A stretch of 49,278 bases of DNA. Origin: Parabacteroides hominis (lineage in GTDB: Bacteria; Bacteroidota; Bacteroidia; Bacteroidales; Tannerellaceae). The position numbers were made by a program, and so were the translations under genes. The stretch covers positions 1-49,278 of the forward strand of contig NZ_JACOOJ010000039.1 of NCBI RefSeq assembly GCF_014287585.1, read 5' to 3'. The notes below the pieces were generated by a model. It searched no databases, was not told where the DNA came from, and saw nothing but the letters and a program-made list of their open reading frames with translations. Positions 6,573-16,867 of the stretch are shown piece by piece (positions within the stretch are counted from its first letter, which is position 1; each line of letters begins with the position of its first letter).

Positions 6573-7733
6573 ATGATGAAGAGTCAGAATTCGGCAATCG
6601 GCCAGTCGCACGTCGTTTGGCTGGATGTGGTACGTTTTGTCGCCATGTTTACCGTGGTTTGTTGCCATAGTGCGGATCCGTTTAACTTTTATCCGGGCGA
6701 GCCGCCTGCCAATATCGACCAGATTAAGTTCTGGGGGGCTGCCTACGGGTCGTTGCTCCGTCCCTGCGTCCCCCTGTTTGTGATGATTACGGGGGCCTTG
6801 TTGCTGCCGGTGAAGGGCGATACTTCCGTCTTTTATAAAAAAAGAATCAGCCGTGTCTTTTGGCCTTTCCTGATCTGGTCGGTGCTTTATAATCTGTTCC
6901 CTTGGATAACCGGGCTGCTTGGCTTGTCACCGGAGGTGATCTTGGACTTTTTCCCCTATTCGGGCGAGGAAGTGGCTCGCCAATCGCTGGTCGTTTCTTT
7001 GAAATATATTGCGGAGATCCCATTGAATTTCTCAATTGTGGGTGTGCATATGTGGTATATTTATCTATTGATCGGACTGTACTTGTACCTGCCTATTTTC
7101 TCTGCCTGGGTGGAGAAAGCCTCCGAAAAGGCCAAGTTATGGTTCCTGGTAGCCTGGGGCGTGTCGACGCTGTTGCCTTATTATTATCAGTTCGTTTCGC
7201 CTTATATCTGGGGTGGCTGTTCCTGGAACTCCTTCAATATGTTGTATTATTTTGCCGGGTTCAATGGCTATCTGCTTTTAGGCCACTACCTGCGCAATCA
7301 CGATTGGGAATTGAGTAAGATATTGTTAGTCGGGATTCCGATGTTCGTGCTCGGATATGCCGTGACTTTTTGTGGTTTCCGCTACGTAACCGCTTTGCCG
7401 GAGTACAGCGAAGAATTGCTGGAGCTTTTCTTTACTTATTGTTCTCTTAATGTCGTGATGATGACGATCCCTGTTTTCCTGTTGGCAAAAAAGGTGAACG
7501 TACGATCCGAAAAGGTCAAGCGCCTGCTGGCGAACCTGACGACTTGCGGGTTCGGAATCTACATGGTGCATTATTTCTTTACCGGTCCGGGTGTCGTCCT
7601 GATGCGTGCCCTCGGTGTTCCGGTTGCTTTGCAGATACCTGTTGCCGCTGCCTTCGCCTTTTGCATTTCGTGGCTGATTGTGTATGCGGTCCACCGGCTG
7701 ATGGGGAAGAATGCGCGCTATGTGGTCGGGTAA
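6573..7733 (+). CDS. Acyltransferase 3 family membrane protein
   Basis: This 386-residue protein has about ten membrane segments and belongs to the acyltransferase-3 family (PF01757), which O-acetylates or acylates surface polysaccharides and lipids. The N-terminus WLDVVRFVAMFTVVCCHSAD carries the family's R and H residues in the first helix, and the next helix (CVPLFVMITGALLL) is also characteristic. Two adjacent ATG codons (6573, 6576) are possible starts. It is a single-gene unit; its substrate cannot be read from the sequence. Confidence 0.85.
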   Translation: MMKSQNSAIGQSHVVWLDVVRFVAMFTVVCCHSADPFNFYPGEPPANIDQIKFWGAAYGSLLRPCVPLFVMITGALLLPVKGDTSVFYKKRISRVFWPFLIWSVLYNLFPWITGLLGLSPEVILDFFPYSGEEVARQSLVVSLKYIAEIPLNFSIVGVHMWYIYLLIGLYLYLPIFSAWVEKASEKAKLWFLVAWGVSTLLPYYYQFVSPYIWGGCSWNSFNMLYYFAGFNGYLLLGHYLRNHDWELSKILLVGIPMFVLGYAVTFCGFRYVTALPEYSEELLELFFTYCSLNVVMMTIPVFLLAKKVNVRSEKVKRLLANLTTCGFGIYMVHYFFTGPGVVLMRALGVPVALQIPVAAAFAFCISWLIVYAVHRLMGKNARYVVG

Positions 7734-7850
7734 ACGGTTGTGCCTTGTTTGGCTTCCACTGGTTACCGGAACTTTTGGCTCGTTAATAAAAAACGCCTGT
7801 GAAATGGCTCAATAACGATCTCATTGCGCTTCCGGTACGAAAAAATGCAG

Positions 7851-7858
7851 TACTTTTG
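7851..7858 (+). promoter_or_regulatory. -7 box of the sensor kinase gene
   Basis: TACTTTTG, 26 bases before the kinase ATG; an upstream TTG at 7824-7826 is 24 bases away, slightly more than the usual spacing. Confidence 0.5.
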
Positions 7859-7884
7859 CATCGAAGAGTTATAACAATAAGATA

Positions 7885-10800
7885 ATGAGGTTAAGTGGTA
7901 AATCTAAAATTTACGGATTACTTATATATTTAATAGTTTTTGTTCTTTTCTCTTTCCGTATTCAGGCAAGTACGATGAAGATGGAGGACCCAAGGGTGCT
8001 GCTCATCAGTTCTTATTCCCCGATCAAGGAAGAAGGAAACCGTATGATCACTTCTTTTATCACTCATTTGAGAGGGAATGCGGATGTAGCGGTGTCGGTC
8101 GAGTATATGGACTCGGAAGCGTCACCGACCTTTGAGGATTGGGCGGGATGGATGCTGCAACTGTTCGAGGCATATAAGCAACAACCCGAAATGGTCGTTC
8201 TGCTGGGAAATGAAGCCTGGTCTGCTTATCGGGCTACCTGCCCGGAGAGCTGGCGCGACACGCCTGTCGTCTTAGGGTGCATGAAAGGTATATTTATTGA
8301 CTTTGAGCATTTACCGACTCTGAAAATGTTCGGGATGGAGACGATGAAACCGACGAAGGAGTCTTTTGGTGATTTTAAAGTGACGGGCTATGCCTTTAGG
8401 GATTTCCTGCTCGATAACTTTAAGCTGATTAAAAAACTGAACCCCCGGATCCGGCATGTTGCCTTCTGTTATGACAACCGCTATAACATCTCTTTTTTCG
8501 AAGAATATCTGAATTCTCTCTGCGATCAGGTCGATTCGCTTGACTTGTGTTATCTGGACGGAGGCAAACTGTCTACCCAGCAGTTGCTCGATTCCATTTC
8601 CCAAATGGACGATAGCTACGCTTTGCTGTCAGGCGGATGGTACACCGATGCCGTCCAATATCCTCATGCCCATTCGATGCTTCATAACGAATTGCCCCAT
8701 CAGACTTCAATGTCCATATTTCAGTCGCTGGACCAGGGAAAGACAAACATGAATTTTATCGGCGGTTATTATATATCAGGAGAAGAGATGGGGAAAGACC
8801 TGGCGTCTCTTGCACATAGCGTTTTGACGAAAGGGATAAGCGGAAGCCCGGAGTTTCAATATACGCCTTCACGCCCCCGTTATTACATCAATTATCCGAC
8901 TTTTATGGAGGCGAGCCTCAAACTGTCCTCTTTGCCCGAAGGGACTATCTTTTACAATAAGACTCCCTCTTTGTGGGAACAACATTCCCTGGAAATCATA
9001 CTTCTTGTTTGCCTGATCATCCTGATGATCGTTATTTTCTACGGAATCCTGATGTACCGGAAACGTAAGGAAGATGCCTATAAGACAGCCAATCTAAAGA
9101 TGATGGAGCTTTTGAGCCGTATGCCGGATATGGCGACGATCTTCGATGCGGAACTGAATATCGTGGACATCGTGAATCCGCAAGAACATACGTTGCGCGG
9201 GAAGGATGTGAAAAAGATGATCGGCCGGAATCTGCGGGAGATCCGCGAAGAATATTCGAAGTATGAGGACATGATGGACAGTATCATCGGGAATGTCAGG
9301 ACAACGATCGAAACCGGGGAGGTGAAAGTCTTTAATTATGAATATGGAAAGGGCGACAGCCTCACTTATACCAAAGCCCGTGTCGTGCCTTTTGGAAAGA
9401 AATACGTTATCTGCTTCACCCATGATGTCACTCCCCATGTTATTGCCGAGAGAGAAATATTGCGGTTGAAAACGTTCTTGCAGTCCATCATCGATAATTT
9501 GCCGGTCGGATTGTTTATCAAAGATGTCGGGAACGAGTTCCGCTACTTGTTCTATAATAACAAGGTTTCCGAATTTTACGGCGAACATTTCAGCGTCCTG
9601 TTAGGAAAGAACGATTTTGAGGAGAATGATCCGAAGGCGGCGCAATACCGGGAAGAAGACCTTGATGTCCTGAAAAAGGACGGGCCGATTTCCTATAACC
9701 GGGTGTTTTATGATGAAGAAAGCGGATTGCCCGTCCGTTGGGGGATCACGACCAAAACGCGCCTCGAAGACCAGGAGGGGAACTTGTATATCGTCTCGAC
9801 CATTGTCGATACGACAGAGCTTCATGAGAATGAGCGGGAACTGAAAGAAAGCAAGATGAAGCTGGACTTTACCTTGAAGGCGGCTCAAATCATTTCCTGG
9901 GAATATAACGTCGATGCCAGGAGCTTCTATTCTCCTGACTCTACTATTTTTGAAGGGACGGTTATTTCATTGGAGGATTATCTGTCTTTTGTCCATCCCG
10001 ACGATCGGATATTGTTGAGCCGGGGGTTGGAAGAGCTTGCCGGAGGAAAAATACCGGTTATGGACATCCAGATACGTACGATTGCGCCTGTCTTGGGAAA
10101 CCGTTGGTTTGGAATGCATGCCGTGCCGTATGGACAGGACGGGGACGGAAGAATCAGTAAGCTGATCGGCCTGCGTAGCGATATCACAGACCTGAAAATG
10201 ACGGACGAACTGATCCGCCTGCGCGACAAAGCGGAAGAGGCAAACCGGTTGAAGAGCGCGTTCCTGGCCAATATGAGCCATGAGATACGCACCCCGCTGA
10301 ATGCCATTGTCGGTTTTTCCAACCTGATAGCGATGGCTGAAGAGAAAGAAGAGATAGAGGAGTATGTGAAAATCGTGGAAACGAATAACGAACTTCTTCT
10401 CCAACTGATAAACGATATCCTCGATCTCTCGAAGATCGAAGCCGGGCAGTTGGACTTTAATTATACGGATGTCGATCTGCCGGAGCTTTTCAGCAATCTG
10501 TATCAGGTGTATAAATCCAGGGTGAAAGAAGGTGTGGATTTGATCTGCCGGCTGCCCTCTCCGGAATATGTGATCCATTCGGAGAAAAACAGGTTGACGC
10601 AGGTTGTTTCCAATTTCCTTAGCAACGCTTGCAAATATACCTCGGAAGGTTCTATAACGATGGGCTACGAGAAACAGGGAGACACCCTCCGTTTCTTCGT
10701 TACGGATACAGGAAAGGGAATAGCCGGAGAAAACGTTCCGCATGTTTTCGAACGTTTTGCTAAATTTGACAGCTTTGTGCAGGGGACGGGATTAGGGCTT

Positions 10801-10914
10801 TCCATTTGCGAGTCTATCGTCCAGTCTTTGGGGGGCGAGATCGGCGCAGAGTCCGAATTAGGCAAAGGGTCGACCTTCTGGTTTACGATTCCCCAACAGC
10901 CGGAAAGCCTGTAA
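7885..10914 (+). CDS. Membrane sensor histidine kinase with ABC-binding-protein-like sensor and PAS domains
   Basis: This 1009-residue kinase has a signal/anchor helix (about 9-27), then a periplasmic region (about 30-365) resembling the ABC-transporter substrate-binding fold ([18 protein letters not shown]). A membrane helix follows at about 369-391, then three PAS-like segments (about 405-525, 530-650, 660-770). The HisKA domain has the phospho-acceptor H799 in [13 protein letters not shown]. The ATPase domain has N box [24 protein letters not shown] and GTGLGLS. It ends right after the ATPase domain, so it has no receiver, and no response regulator lies nearby. The sugar transporter starts 27 bases downstream, suggesting they share a transcript and that the sensed ligand may be a sugar. 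Confidence 0.9.
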   Translation: MRLSGKSKIYGLLIYLIVFVLFSFRIQASTMKMEDPRVLLISSYSPIKEEGNRMITSFITHLRGNADVAVSVEYMDSEASPTFEDWAGWMLQLFEAYKQQPEMVVLLGNEAWSAYRATCPESWRDTPVVLGCMKGIFIDFEHLPTLKMFGMETMKPTKESFGDFKVTGYAFRDFLLDNFKLIKKLNPRIRHVAFCYDNRYNISFFEEYLNSLCDQVDSLDLCYLDGGKLSTQQLLDSISQMDDSYALLSGGWYTDAVQYPHAHSMLHNELPHQTSMSIFQSLDQGKTNMNFIGGYYISGEEMGKDLASLAHSVLTKGISGSPEFQYTPSRPRYYINYPTFMEASLKLSSLPEGTIFYNKTPSLWEQHSLEIILLVCLIILMIVIFYGILMYRKRKEDAYKTANLKMMELLSRMPDMATIFDAELNIVDIVNPQEHTLRGKDVKKMIGRNLREIREEYSKYEDMMDSIIGNVRTTIETGEVKVFNYEYGKGDSLTYTKARVVPFGKKYVICFTHDVTPHVIAEREILRLKTFLQSIIDNLPVGLFIKDVGNEFRYLFYNNKVSEFYGEHFSVLLGKNDFEENDPKAAQYREEDLDVLKKDGPISYNRVFYDEESGLPVRWGITTKTRLEDQEGNLYIVSTIVDTTELHENERELKESKMKLDFTLKAAQIISWEYNVDARSFYSPDSTIFEGTVISLEDYLSFVHPDDRILLSRGLEELAGGKIPVMDIQIRTIAPVLGNRWFGMHAVPYGQDGDGRISKLIGLRSDITDLKMTDELIRLRDKAEEANRLKSAFLANMSHEIRTPLNAIVGFSNLIAMAEEKEEIEEYVKIVETNNELLLQLINDILDLSKIEAGQLDFNYTDVDLPELFSNLYQVYKSRVKEGVDLICRLPSPEYVIHSEKNRLTQVVSNFLSNACKYTSEGSITMGYEKQGDTLRFFVTDTGKGIAGENVPHVFERFAKFDSFVQGTGLGLSICESIVQSLGGEIGAESELGKGSTFWFTIPQQPESL

Positions 10915-10941
10915 AATGAGTATAAAACAAATAACAATAAA

Positions 10942-12153
10942 ATGGAAAAAGTAAAGAAATCGTTGGTAAAGAAAGAGTATCTGGTTCCTTTTGTATTAGT
11001 CACATCTCTGTTTTTCTTATGGGGGTTTGCACATGCTATTTTAGACGTGCTGAACAAACATTTCCAGGAGGCGCTTGTCATGACGAAAGCCCATTCCGCT
11101 CTGATCCAGGCAACGATGTACACGGGTTATTTTACAATGGCTATCCCGGCCGGACTTTTTATTAATAAATACGGATACCGCCAGGGGGTGGTGTTCGGTC
11201 TGATCCTCTATGGGATCGGATCGTTGCTTTTCATTCCGAGCGAACAGTTGATGTCGTTCAACTTCTTCCTCTTTTCCCTGTTCGTGATCGGTTGCGGGCT
11301 GACGTTCTTGGAGACGGCTGCCAATCCCTACGTGACGGAGTTGGGGGATCGCGAGACGGCTGCCAGCCGTTTGAACCTGGCTCAATCCTTCAACGGGTTA
11401 GGTTGTATCTGTGCGCCTGTGATCGGCGGGATGCTGCTGTTCTCCGGCAATGGGGAGGCTAACATCGCTTTGCCCTATACCGTGATGGGCGTTGTCGTCC
11501 TGTCTGTCGCCCTTGTTTTCTTCCGCATCCGCCTGCCGGAGATCAACCATGACGATTGCGAAGAGGCGGCTGCCGAGGCAAAAGCCGGATTGAAAGGATT
11601 GTGGAAACACCGTTGTTTCACCTGGGGGGTGATGGCTTTGTTCTGCTACGAAATAGCGGAAATATCGATTAATAGTTTCTTTATCAACTATGTGACCGAT
11701 GATGGTTGGATGGATGCGCACGATGCCGCTATCGTCCTTTCCTTCGGAGGATTGGGCTTGTTTATGGTCGGGCGTATTATCGGTAGCTGGATTATGAGTT
11801 ATATCCGGGCGGAGAAAGTCTTGTTTATCTGTGCGATCTTTACCGTCTTGGGCGCATTGTTCGTTACGCTCGATTTGGGAGTGTTGTCGAAGGGCGCCCT
11901 GTTTGCCTGCTACATTTTTGAAGCCATCATGTTCCCGACCATCTTCGCCATCTCGCTGAGGGGCTTGGGCGACTATACCAAGCGCGCCTCGTCCTTCCTG
12001 ATGATGTCCCCGATAGGCGGAGCGGTCGGCCCGTTATTGATGGGCTACGTGGCCGATATCTCGACGATGTCCTTCTCGTTCGTCGTGCCGCTGTTCGGGT
12101 ATGCTGTGGTGCTCATTTATTCCTATATGGTGATGGCTAAGAAGCTGCGATAA
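10942..12153 (+). CDS. FucP-like sugar:H+ symporter (major facilitator family)
   Basis: This 403-residue protein has about twelve membrane segments. FFLWGFAHAILDVLNKHFQ in helix 1 and GCGLTFLETAANPYVTELG in helix 4 are signatures of the fucose/glucose/galactose:H+ symporter family. It should import a monosaccharide across the inner membrane. It follows the sensor kinase by 27 bases and overlaps the convergent PfkB kinase gene by 17 bases. The substrate cannot be fixed from sequence; the neighbouring sugar kinase may act on the imported sugar. Confidence 0.87.
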   Translation: MEKVKKSLVKKEYLVPFVLVTSLFFLWGFAHAILDVLNKHFQEALVMTKAHSALIQATMYTGYFTMAIPAGLFINKYGYRQGVVFGLILYGIGSLLFIPSEQLMSFNFFLFSLFVIGCGLTFLETAANPYVTELGDRETAASRLNLAQSFNGLGCICAPVIGGMLLFSGNGEANIALPYTVMGVVVLSVALVFFRIRLPEINHDDCEEAAAEAKAGLKGLWKHRCFTWGVMALFCYEIAEISINSFFINYVTDDGWMDAHDAAIVLSFGGLGLFMVGRIIGSWIMSYIRAEKVLFICAIFTVLGALFVTLDLGVLSKGALFACYIFEAIMFPTIFAISLRGLGDYTKRASSFLMMSPIGGAVGPLLMGYVADISTMSFSFVVPLFGYAVVLIYSYMVMAKKLR

Positions 12154-13015
12154 TATCCCAAACATCCTTCTCCGTTCCCCCGAAAGGACCGGAAGCCTCC
12201 AACTTGATTGTACACATGGCGGCGGCAAAGCATCCGGCTTCTTTGTATGAAGCTCCTTTGTTTCGCATATACAGATAGCCGGCCATATAGGTATCGCCGC
12301 ATCCCGTGGCGTCCACAATCTCTGTTGGAGGGTAGGCGGGTATCTCATGAAATTCGCCGTCGGCATAAATAACGGAGCCCATGCTTCCCAATGTCAGCAA
12401 TACCTCCTTGACGCCCCAGTTAGCTAATTTCAGAGCTGCTTCGCGCGGGTCTTTGCATCCGGTGAGGACTTCCGTCTCGTGTTCGTTGGCTTTCAGGATA
12501 TGGATGTATTTCAGTGCCTCCTCCTTCTCCGGCCAGTCCACTGCGAAAACTTTCTCACCGCGGACTTCGCGCAGGTATCCCTGAGCGTCGACCGACAGCA
12601 TCCCTTTGGTCGATAAATATTTGATTACGTCTAAGGAAAAATCGTCCGCCAGCAAACTTCCCAAGTGGAAAATACGGGCATCGACATCCTGCAATCCTTC
12701 AATTGTGAACGGATCGGCTTTTGCCAATACCCGCTGCGTCCGGTTGTCCTGGTTCTCGCCATATGTATTCTCAAAATAGACGGAATGGGCACTGGGCAAA
12801 ACTTTGACATCGATCCCTTTCCTGCGTATTTCTTCCACCGCATCCATCTCGCTGGCAGCAAGAGCTGTTACCAACAGGAAGTCAGAAGTGTCTAAATTGC
12901 TCATTCCATGCGCGAAATAGAAGGATGTCCCTCCCGGCATATGTAGTGTTCTTTTCGGCGTTACAATCTTATCCAACGTAATGTGGCCGATACAACAAAG
13001 ATTATGTGTATTCAT
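12137..13015 (-). CDS. PfkB-family carbohydrate kinase
   Basis: This 292-residue ribokinase-type enzyme phosphorylates a sugar or related alcohol with ATP. The N-terminal GHITLDKIV and GGTSFYFAHGMSNL form the substrate-binding side. The C-terminal signature VDATGCGDTYMAGYLY includes the catalytic base D241 and the anion-hole glycines. It is shorter than typical ribokinase. Its last 17 bases overlap the end of the convergent transporter gene. A TACTTTTG box on its strand lies at 13037-13044. The exact substrate is open; I give no symbol. Confidence 0.85.
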   Translation of the reverse strand: MNTHNLCCIGHITLDKIVTPKRTLHMPGGTSFYFAHGMSNLDTSDFLLVTALAASEMDAVEEIRRKGIDVKVLPSAHSVYFENTYGENQDNRTQRVLAKADPFTIEGLQDVDARIFHLGSLLADDFSLDVIKYLSTKGMLSVDAQGYLREVRGEKVFAVDWPEKEEALKYIHILKANEHETEVLTGCKDPREAALKLANWGVKEVLLTLGSMGSVIYADGEFHEIPAYPPTEIVDATGCGDTYMAGYLYMRNKGASYKEAGCFAAAMCTIKLEASGPFGGTEKDVWDIIAAS

Positions 13016-13139
13016 ATTACTTATTTAATCAGGCTGCAAAAGTATATAAAAACAAGGAATAAACCGCTGCTATGGATATTTTTAGCTCTTTCTCCACCAT
13101 TTTGAATAGTAAATAGTGTACACTCTTACACTTTTTCTT

Positions 13140-13147
13140 TATTTTTG
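13140..13147 (+). promoter_or_regulatory. -7 box of the GH43-GH51 gene
   Basis: TATTTTTG, 51 bases before the start codon, fits the TAnnTTTG consensus; no good -33 element is visible. Confidence 0.5.
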
Positions 13148-13197
13148 CCGGAGTGATAAGTTATTGATTTATGTAATACCTGAAAAGCTGTCATCTT

Positions 13198-16119
13198 ATG
13201 AGAAAACATCTTTCCTTCTTTATCTTGATCTTGTTCCTGTTGCCGGGAGTATTTTCGCAGGCAAAGACATCGTCTTCTTCCGATATACGCTATCTGTTTG
13301 CCTATTTTACCGATAAGAATGAGAATCGCAACGGTATGCACTTGGCCTGGAGTGCGGATGGATATACCTGGACGCCGATAGGACCGGAACATAGCTTCCT
13401 GAAATGCGATTACGGGACTTGGTATGCCGATAAACGCATGCGCGATCCTTTTGTCATGAAGGGGCCGGACGGGCTTTGGCATTGTATCTGGACGCTGAAC
13501 TGGGACGGGAACGCAATCGGATATGCTCACTCCGAAGACCTCGTGCACTGGTCGCGCCAGTCCTATCCGAAAGTGATGGAAGGATATGAAGTCCGGAACT
13601 GCTGGGCTCCCGAAATGATTTACGACGACGAGAACCGGCAATATGTGATCTTTTGGGCCAGTACCATCAAAGAGAACGGCGTGTGGAAGACCGAGCCGGG
13701 CGAGAAATACGACCATCGTATGTATTATACGACGACAAAAGATTTCAAAACCTTTTCCCCTGCAAAAATATTCTTCGATCCGGGACATAACGTGATCGAC
13801 GTGACCATACAGAAAAAGGATGGCAAATACTATATGCTCTATAAAGACGAGCGCATCTGGCCGAAAGCCAAAAAGGAACTGTCGGTTGCCGTAAGCGACC
13901 ATGCAACAGGCCCGTATCTGCCGACCGGTGACAAACCTTTTGCAACCGACTGGGTGGAAGGTCCGGCTGTTTGCCCGCTGTCCGACGGGAGCTATGTCGT
14001 TTATATGGACGCCTATACCCGCCATCGTTATGAAGCGAAACGGACACGTGATTTCCGAACCTGGGAAGATGTGACGGATCGCATTTCGATACCGAAAGAT
14101 GCCAAACACGGCTCTATCATCACTGTTACGAAAGAGTTTGTCGATAATATACTTTCGGAAGTGGCCGCCTGGCAGTACCGGGAGAACCTGCGCAACGAAC
14201 GTCTTGCCCTGCCTGATTCCCTGAAAAACGCTGTGCCCGTTGAGGCGGATATTACGGTTCATGCCGGCCAGGCAAAAAAGATCAGTGATGAATTGTTCGG
14301 CGTCTTCTTTGAGGACCTGAATTATGCAGCCGACGGTGGCTTGTATGCCGAACTGGTCCAGAACCGCGATTTCGAATATTCTTCGGAAGATGGCTCGCGC
14401 GAGGGGTGGGATAGCGGCTACGCCTGGCACGCGAAAGACGGAAACGCCACGCTTACGATAGCTGTCACCGATCCTGTACACGAGAATAATCCTCATTATG
14501 CCGTGCTCGATGTGCAGGAGCCGGGAGCCGCTTTGTGCAATGACGGTTTCGACGGTATTTCCCTGAAACGGGGCGAGAAATATGACTTCTCCCTGTTTGC
14601 CCGTATTCCGGAAGGCAGTAAGGGCGGGAAGGTGGACGTCCGGTTGCTGAACCAGGAGGGCGAGGTGGTTGCCAAAACCTCCGTAACTACCACTTCCAAA
14701 GAGTGGCAGAAGCAAAAAGCCGTATTGACGGCAACGGCCGACGTGCGTTCTGCCGTGCTGGCGCTTGTTCCGCAAAAAGCCGGAAAGTATGAATTCGATC
14801 TGGTTTCGCTTTTCCCGCAAAAGACTTTCAAAGGGCGTCCGAACGGTTTGCGTGCCGATCTGGCACAGGCGATAGCCGACCTGCACCCGCGCTTCATGCG
14901 CTTTCCGGGAGGTTGCCTGGCGCATGGCGATGGCGTACATAATATCTACAACTGGAAAGAGACGGTCGGCCCGCTGGAAAGCCGCAAACCGCAACGCAAC
15001 CTGTGGGGCTACCACCAGACAAAAGGGTTGGGTTATTATGAGTTTTTCCAGTTCAGCGAAGATATCGGTGCGGAGCCGGTTCCGGTTATTGCCGCCGGCG
15101 TATGCTGCCAGAACTCCCGCGGGGGCGGACAGCAAGGTGTTCCGATGTGCGAAATGGATGCCTTTATACAGGATATTGTAGATCTGGTGGAATATGCAAA
15201 TGGAGACGCTTCCACGAAATGGGGAAGTGTGCGTGCCGAAGCAGGCCATCCCGAACCTTTCCATCTGAAATATATCGGGATCGGCAACGAAGACCAGATA
15301 ACGGATGCTTTCGAAGAACGTTTTACAATGATCTATCGTGTGCTGAAAGAGAAACATCCGGAAATAACTGTGATCGGAACAGCCGGGCCGTTCAATGAAG
15401 GTACGGATTATGAAGAAGGTTGGGATATTGTCGATAAATTGGGCGTTCCGATGGTAGACGAACATTATTACCAGACGCCAGGTTGGTTCCTGAACAACCA
15501 GCATTTCTACGATTCGTATAACCGAAAGGGAGCGAAAGTCTATTTAGGCGAATATGCCGCCCATCTTCCGGGTCGTCCTAATAATCTGGAAGTGTCGCTG
15601 GCCGAAGCGGCGTATATGACCTCCCTGGAACGCAACGGCGATATTGTCAGCATGGCCTCCTACGCCCCGCTTCTGGCAAAAGAGGGACATATGCAATGGA
15701 ATCCGGATCTGATTTATTTCGACAACCTGACTGTGAAACCGACCGTCAACTATTATGTTCAGCAAATGTATGGCCTCAATGCCGGCGACGAGTATCTGCC
15801 AGTCACGGTCAGACTATCCGAGCCGTCGGGCGATATTGCCAAACGTCTCCCCGTATCTGTCGTAAAAGATAGTAAAACGGGCGACCTGGTCGTGAAATTA
15901 GTCAATATCCTGCCGGCTGCAACCCGCACAAACATCAGGCTGGACGGAGTTGTAGTTGCCGATACACACGCAGTCAAGACTGTTTTATCCGGCGCGTTGG
16001 AAGATACGGATTTGAAACCGCAGACCTCTGATTGTACAGTCGGATGTGATTTTACCTGCGAATTGCCGGCATATTCGCTTTCCGTAATCCGGATAAAAAA
16101 AGTATCTTTGCGAAAGTGA
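13198..16119 (+). CDS. Secreted GH43-GH51 fusion, probable alpha-L-arabinofuranosidase
   Basis: This 973-residue protein has a signal peptide (about 1-22). A five-blade GH43-like propeller covers about 28-345 with its acidic triad visible: D83 (RDPFV), D201 (VIDVTI) and E254 (WVEGPA). A linker and carbohydrate-binding-like region precede a GH51 arabinofuranosidase module (about 365-970) with acid/base E698 in IGIGNEDQ and nucleophile E785 in YLGEYAAH. Both active sites look intact, so the enzyme could remove arabinose (or xylose and arabinose) side chains in the periplasm or at the surface. No SusCD pair adjoins it; it lies downstream of a sugar kinase and a transporter. A promoter for the next gene is embedded in its last codons. 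Confidence 0.88.
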   Translation: MRKHLSFFILILFLLPGVFSQAKTSSSSDIRYLFAYFTDKNENRNGMHLAWSADGYTWTPIGPEHSFLKCDYGTWYADKRMRDPFVMKGPDGLWHCIWTLNWDGNAIGYAHSEDLVHWSRQSYPKVMEGYEVRNCWAPEMIYDDENRQYVIFWASTIKENGVWKTEPGEKYDHRMYYTTTKDFKTFSPAKIFFDPGHNVIDVTIQKKDGKYYMLYKDERIWPKAKKELSVAVSDHATGPYLPTGDKPFATDWVEGPAVCPLSDGSYVVYMDAYTRHRYEAKRTRDFRTWEDVTDRISIPKDAKHGSIITVTKEFVDNILSEVAAWQYRENLRNERLALPDSLKNAVPVEADITVHAGQAKKISDELFGVFFEDLNYAADGGLYAELVQNRDFEYSSEDGSREGWDSGYAWHAKDGNATLTIAVTDPVHENNPHYAVLDVQEPGAALCNDGFDGISLKRGEKYDFSLFARIPEGSKGGKVDVRLLNQEGEVVAKTSVTTTSKEWQKQKAVLTATADVRSAVLALVPQKAGKYEFDLVSLFPQKTFKGRPNGLRADLAQAIADLHPRFMRFPGGCLAHGDGVHNIYNWKETVGPLESRKPQRNLWGYHQTKGLGYYEFFQFSEDIGAEPVPVIAAGVCCQNSRGGGQQGVPMCEMDAFIQDIVDLVEYANGDASTKWGSVRAEAGHPEPFHLKYIGIGNEDQITDAFEERFTMIYRVLKEKHPEITVIGTAGPFNEGTDYEEGWDIVDKLGVPMVDEHYYQTPGWFLNNQHFYDSYNRKGAKVYLGEYAAHLPGRPNNLEVSLAEAAYMTSLERNGDIVSMASYAPLLAKEGHMQWNPDLIYFDNLTVKPTVNYYVQQMYGLNAGDEYLPVTVRLSEPSGDIAKRLPVSVVKDSKTGDLVVKLVNILPAATRTNIRLDGVVVADTHAVKTVLSGALEDTDLKPQTSDCTVGCDFTCELPAYSLSVIRIKKVSLRK
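16079..16110 (+). promoter_or_regulatory. Promoter of the restriction-modification genes, inside the GH51 3' end
   Basis: TTTC (16079-16082), 20 bases, then TATCTTTG (16103-16110). It is close to the Bacteroidales consensus, 27 bases before the endonuclease ATG, and lies within the last codons of the arabinofuranosidase gene. Confidence 0.6.
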
Positions 16120-16137
16120 AACAAAAAGTATAGCAGT

Positions 16138-16863
16138 ATGAGAGATTATAATCTTGGTTTTATTTCCAATGAAAATATATATAATCATGTAAAGGAAACG
16201 GTTGAACTGTATCGTAATGAAATAGATTTACAGCAATTCAATAAAAACATCATTGATCCTATCAAACTGACATTTGATGCTAAGATATATGGCAAAGGTT
16301 TTGAAGAAATCATAGAATCAGAGTGTGTCAGGCAAATAGATAAAACAAATACGAACCATATTGGGTATTTCCATCAGAATCTTTTTAAATATGTAGGTAA
16401 TGGATGGAAAGTGCCGGATAAGGGTTTTGATGTCATTAATGATGAACGGCATATTTATGTGGAGTTGAAAAATAAACATAACACAATGAATGGTGGAGCC
16501 GGGACAAACGTATATGCCAATATGCAAAATAAGATTTTACATGATGACCAAGCTGTTTGTATGTTGGTGGAAGTCATTGCTACGAAATCTCGAAATGAAA
16601 AATGGAATAAAGATGGTCTTTCCCATGAAAAAATACGGAGAGTCTCGATTGATAAGTTTTATGAAATCGTTTTCGGGGACAAGGACGCTTTTTTCAAGTT
16701 ATGTAAGGCTTTGCCGGATATTTTGGATGATGTAATTGATGAATTGCAGCGGGGGTGTATTGTAAATAGTGTTTATGATGAATTACGTGAATTGTCGCCT
16801 GATACATTTAAAAGTTTGTATTTGTTGGCATTTAAAACGTATGCAGGTTTCCAAAACTTCTAA
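16138..16863 (+). CDS. Eco47II/Sau96I-family type II restriction endonuclease
   Basis: This 241-residue protein matches the Eco47II-family pattern: FNKNIIDPIKLTFDAKIYG near the N-terminus, then IGYFHQNLFKY, GFDV and the strand IYVELKNKHNTMNGG. D98 (in GFDV) and E-x-K in VELKNK give a PD-(D/E)xK-type metal site. Known members cut GGNCC or GGWCC; the specificity here is inferred only from family. Four bases separate it from the methylase gene. The gene is visibly AT-richer than its neighbours, as expected for a transferred R-M unit. Confidence 0.88.
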   Translation: MRDYNLGFISNENIYNHVKETVELYRNEIDLQQFNKNIIDPIKLTFDAKIYGKGFEEIIESECVRQIDKTNTNHIGYFHQNLFKYVGNGWKVPDKGFDVINDERHIYVELKNKHNTMNGGAGTNVYANMQNKILHDDQAVCMLVEVIATKSRNEKWNKDGLSHEKIRRVSIDKFYEIVFGDKDAFFKLCKALPDILDDVIDELQRGCIVNSVYDELRELSPDTFKSLYLLAFKTYAGFQNF

Positions 16864-16867
16864 ATTT

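Noticed and set aside
13126..15504. 792-codon open frame on the minus strand across the GH43-GH51 gene
   Set aside because: Long but antisense to two glycosidase domains with intact catalytic residues. Its composition (many F, I, R, H) and lack of motifs mark it as a shadow.
16769..16867. Longer start for the cytosine methylase
   Set aside because: It would overlap the endonuclease gene by about 95 bases; the ATG at 16868 starts four bases after the endonuclease stop and begins the HTH domain.
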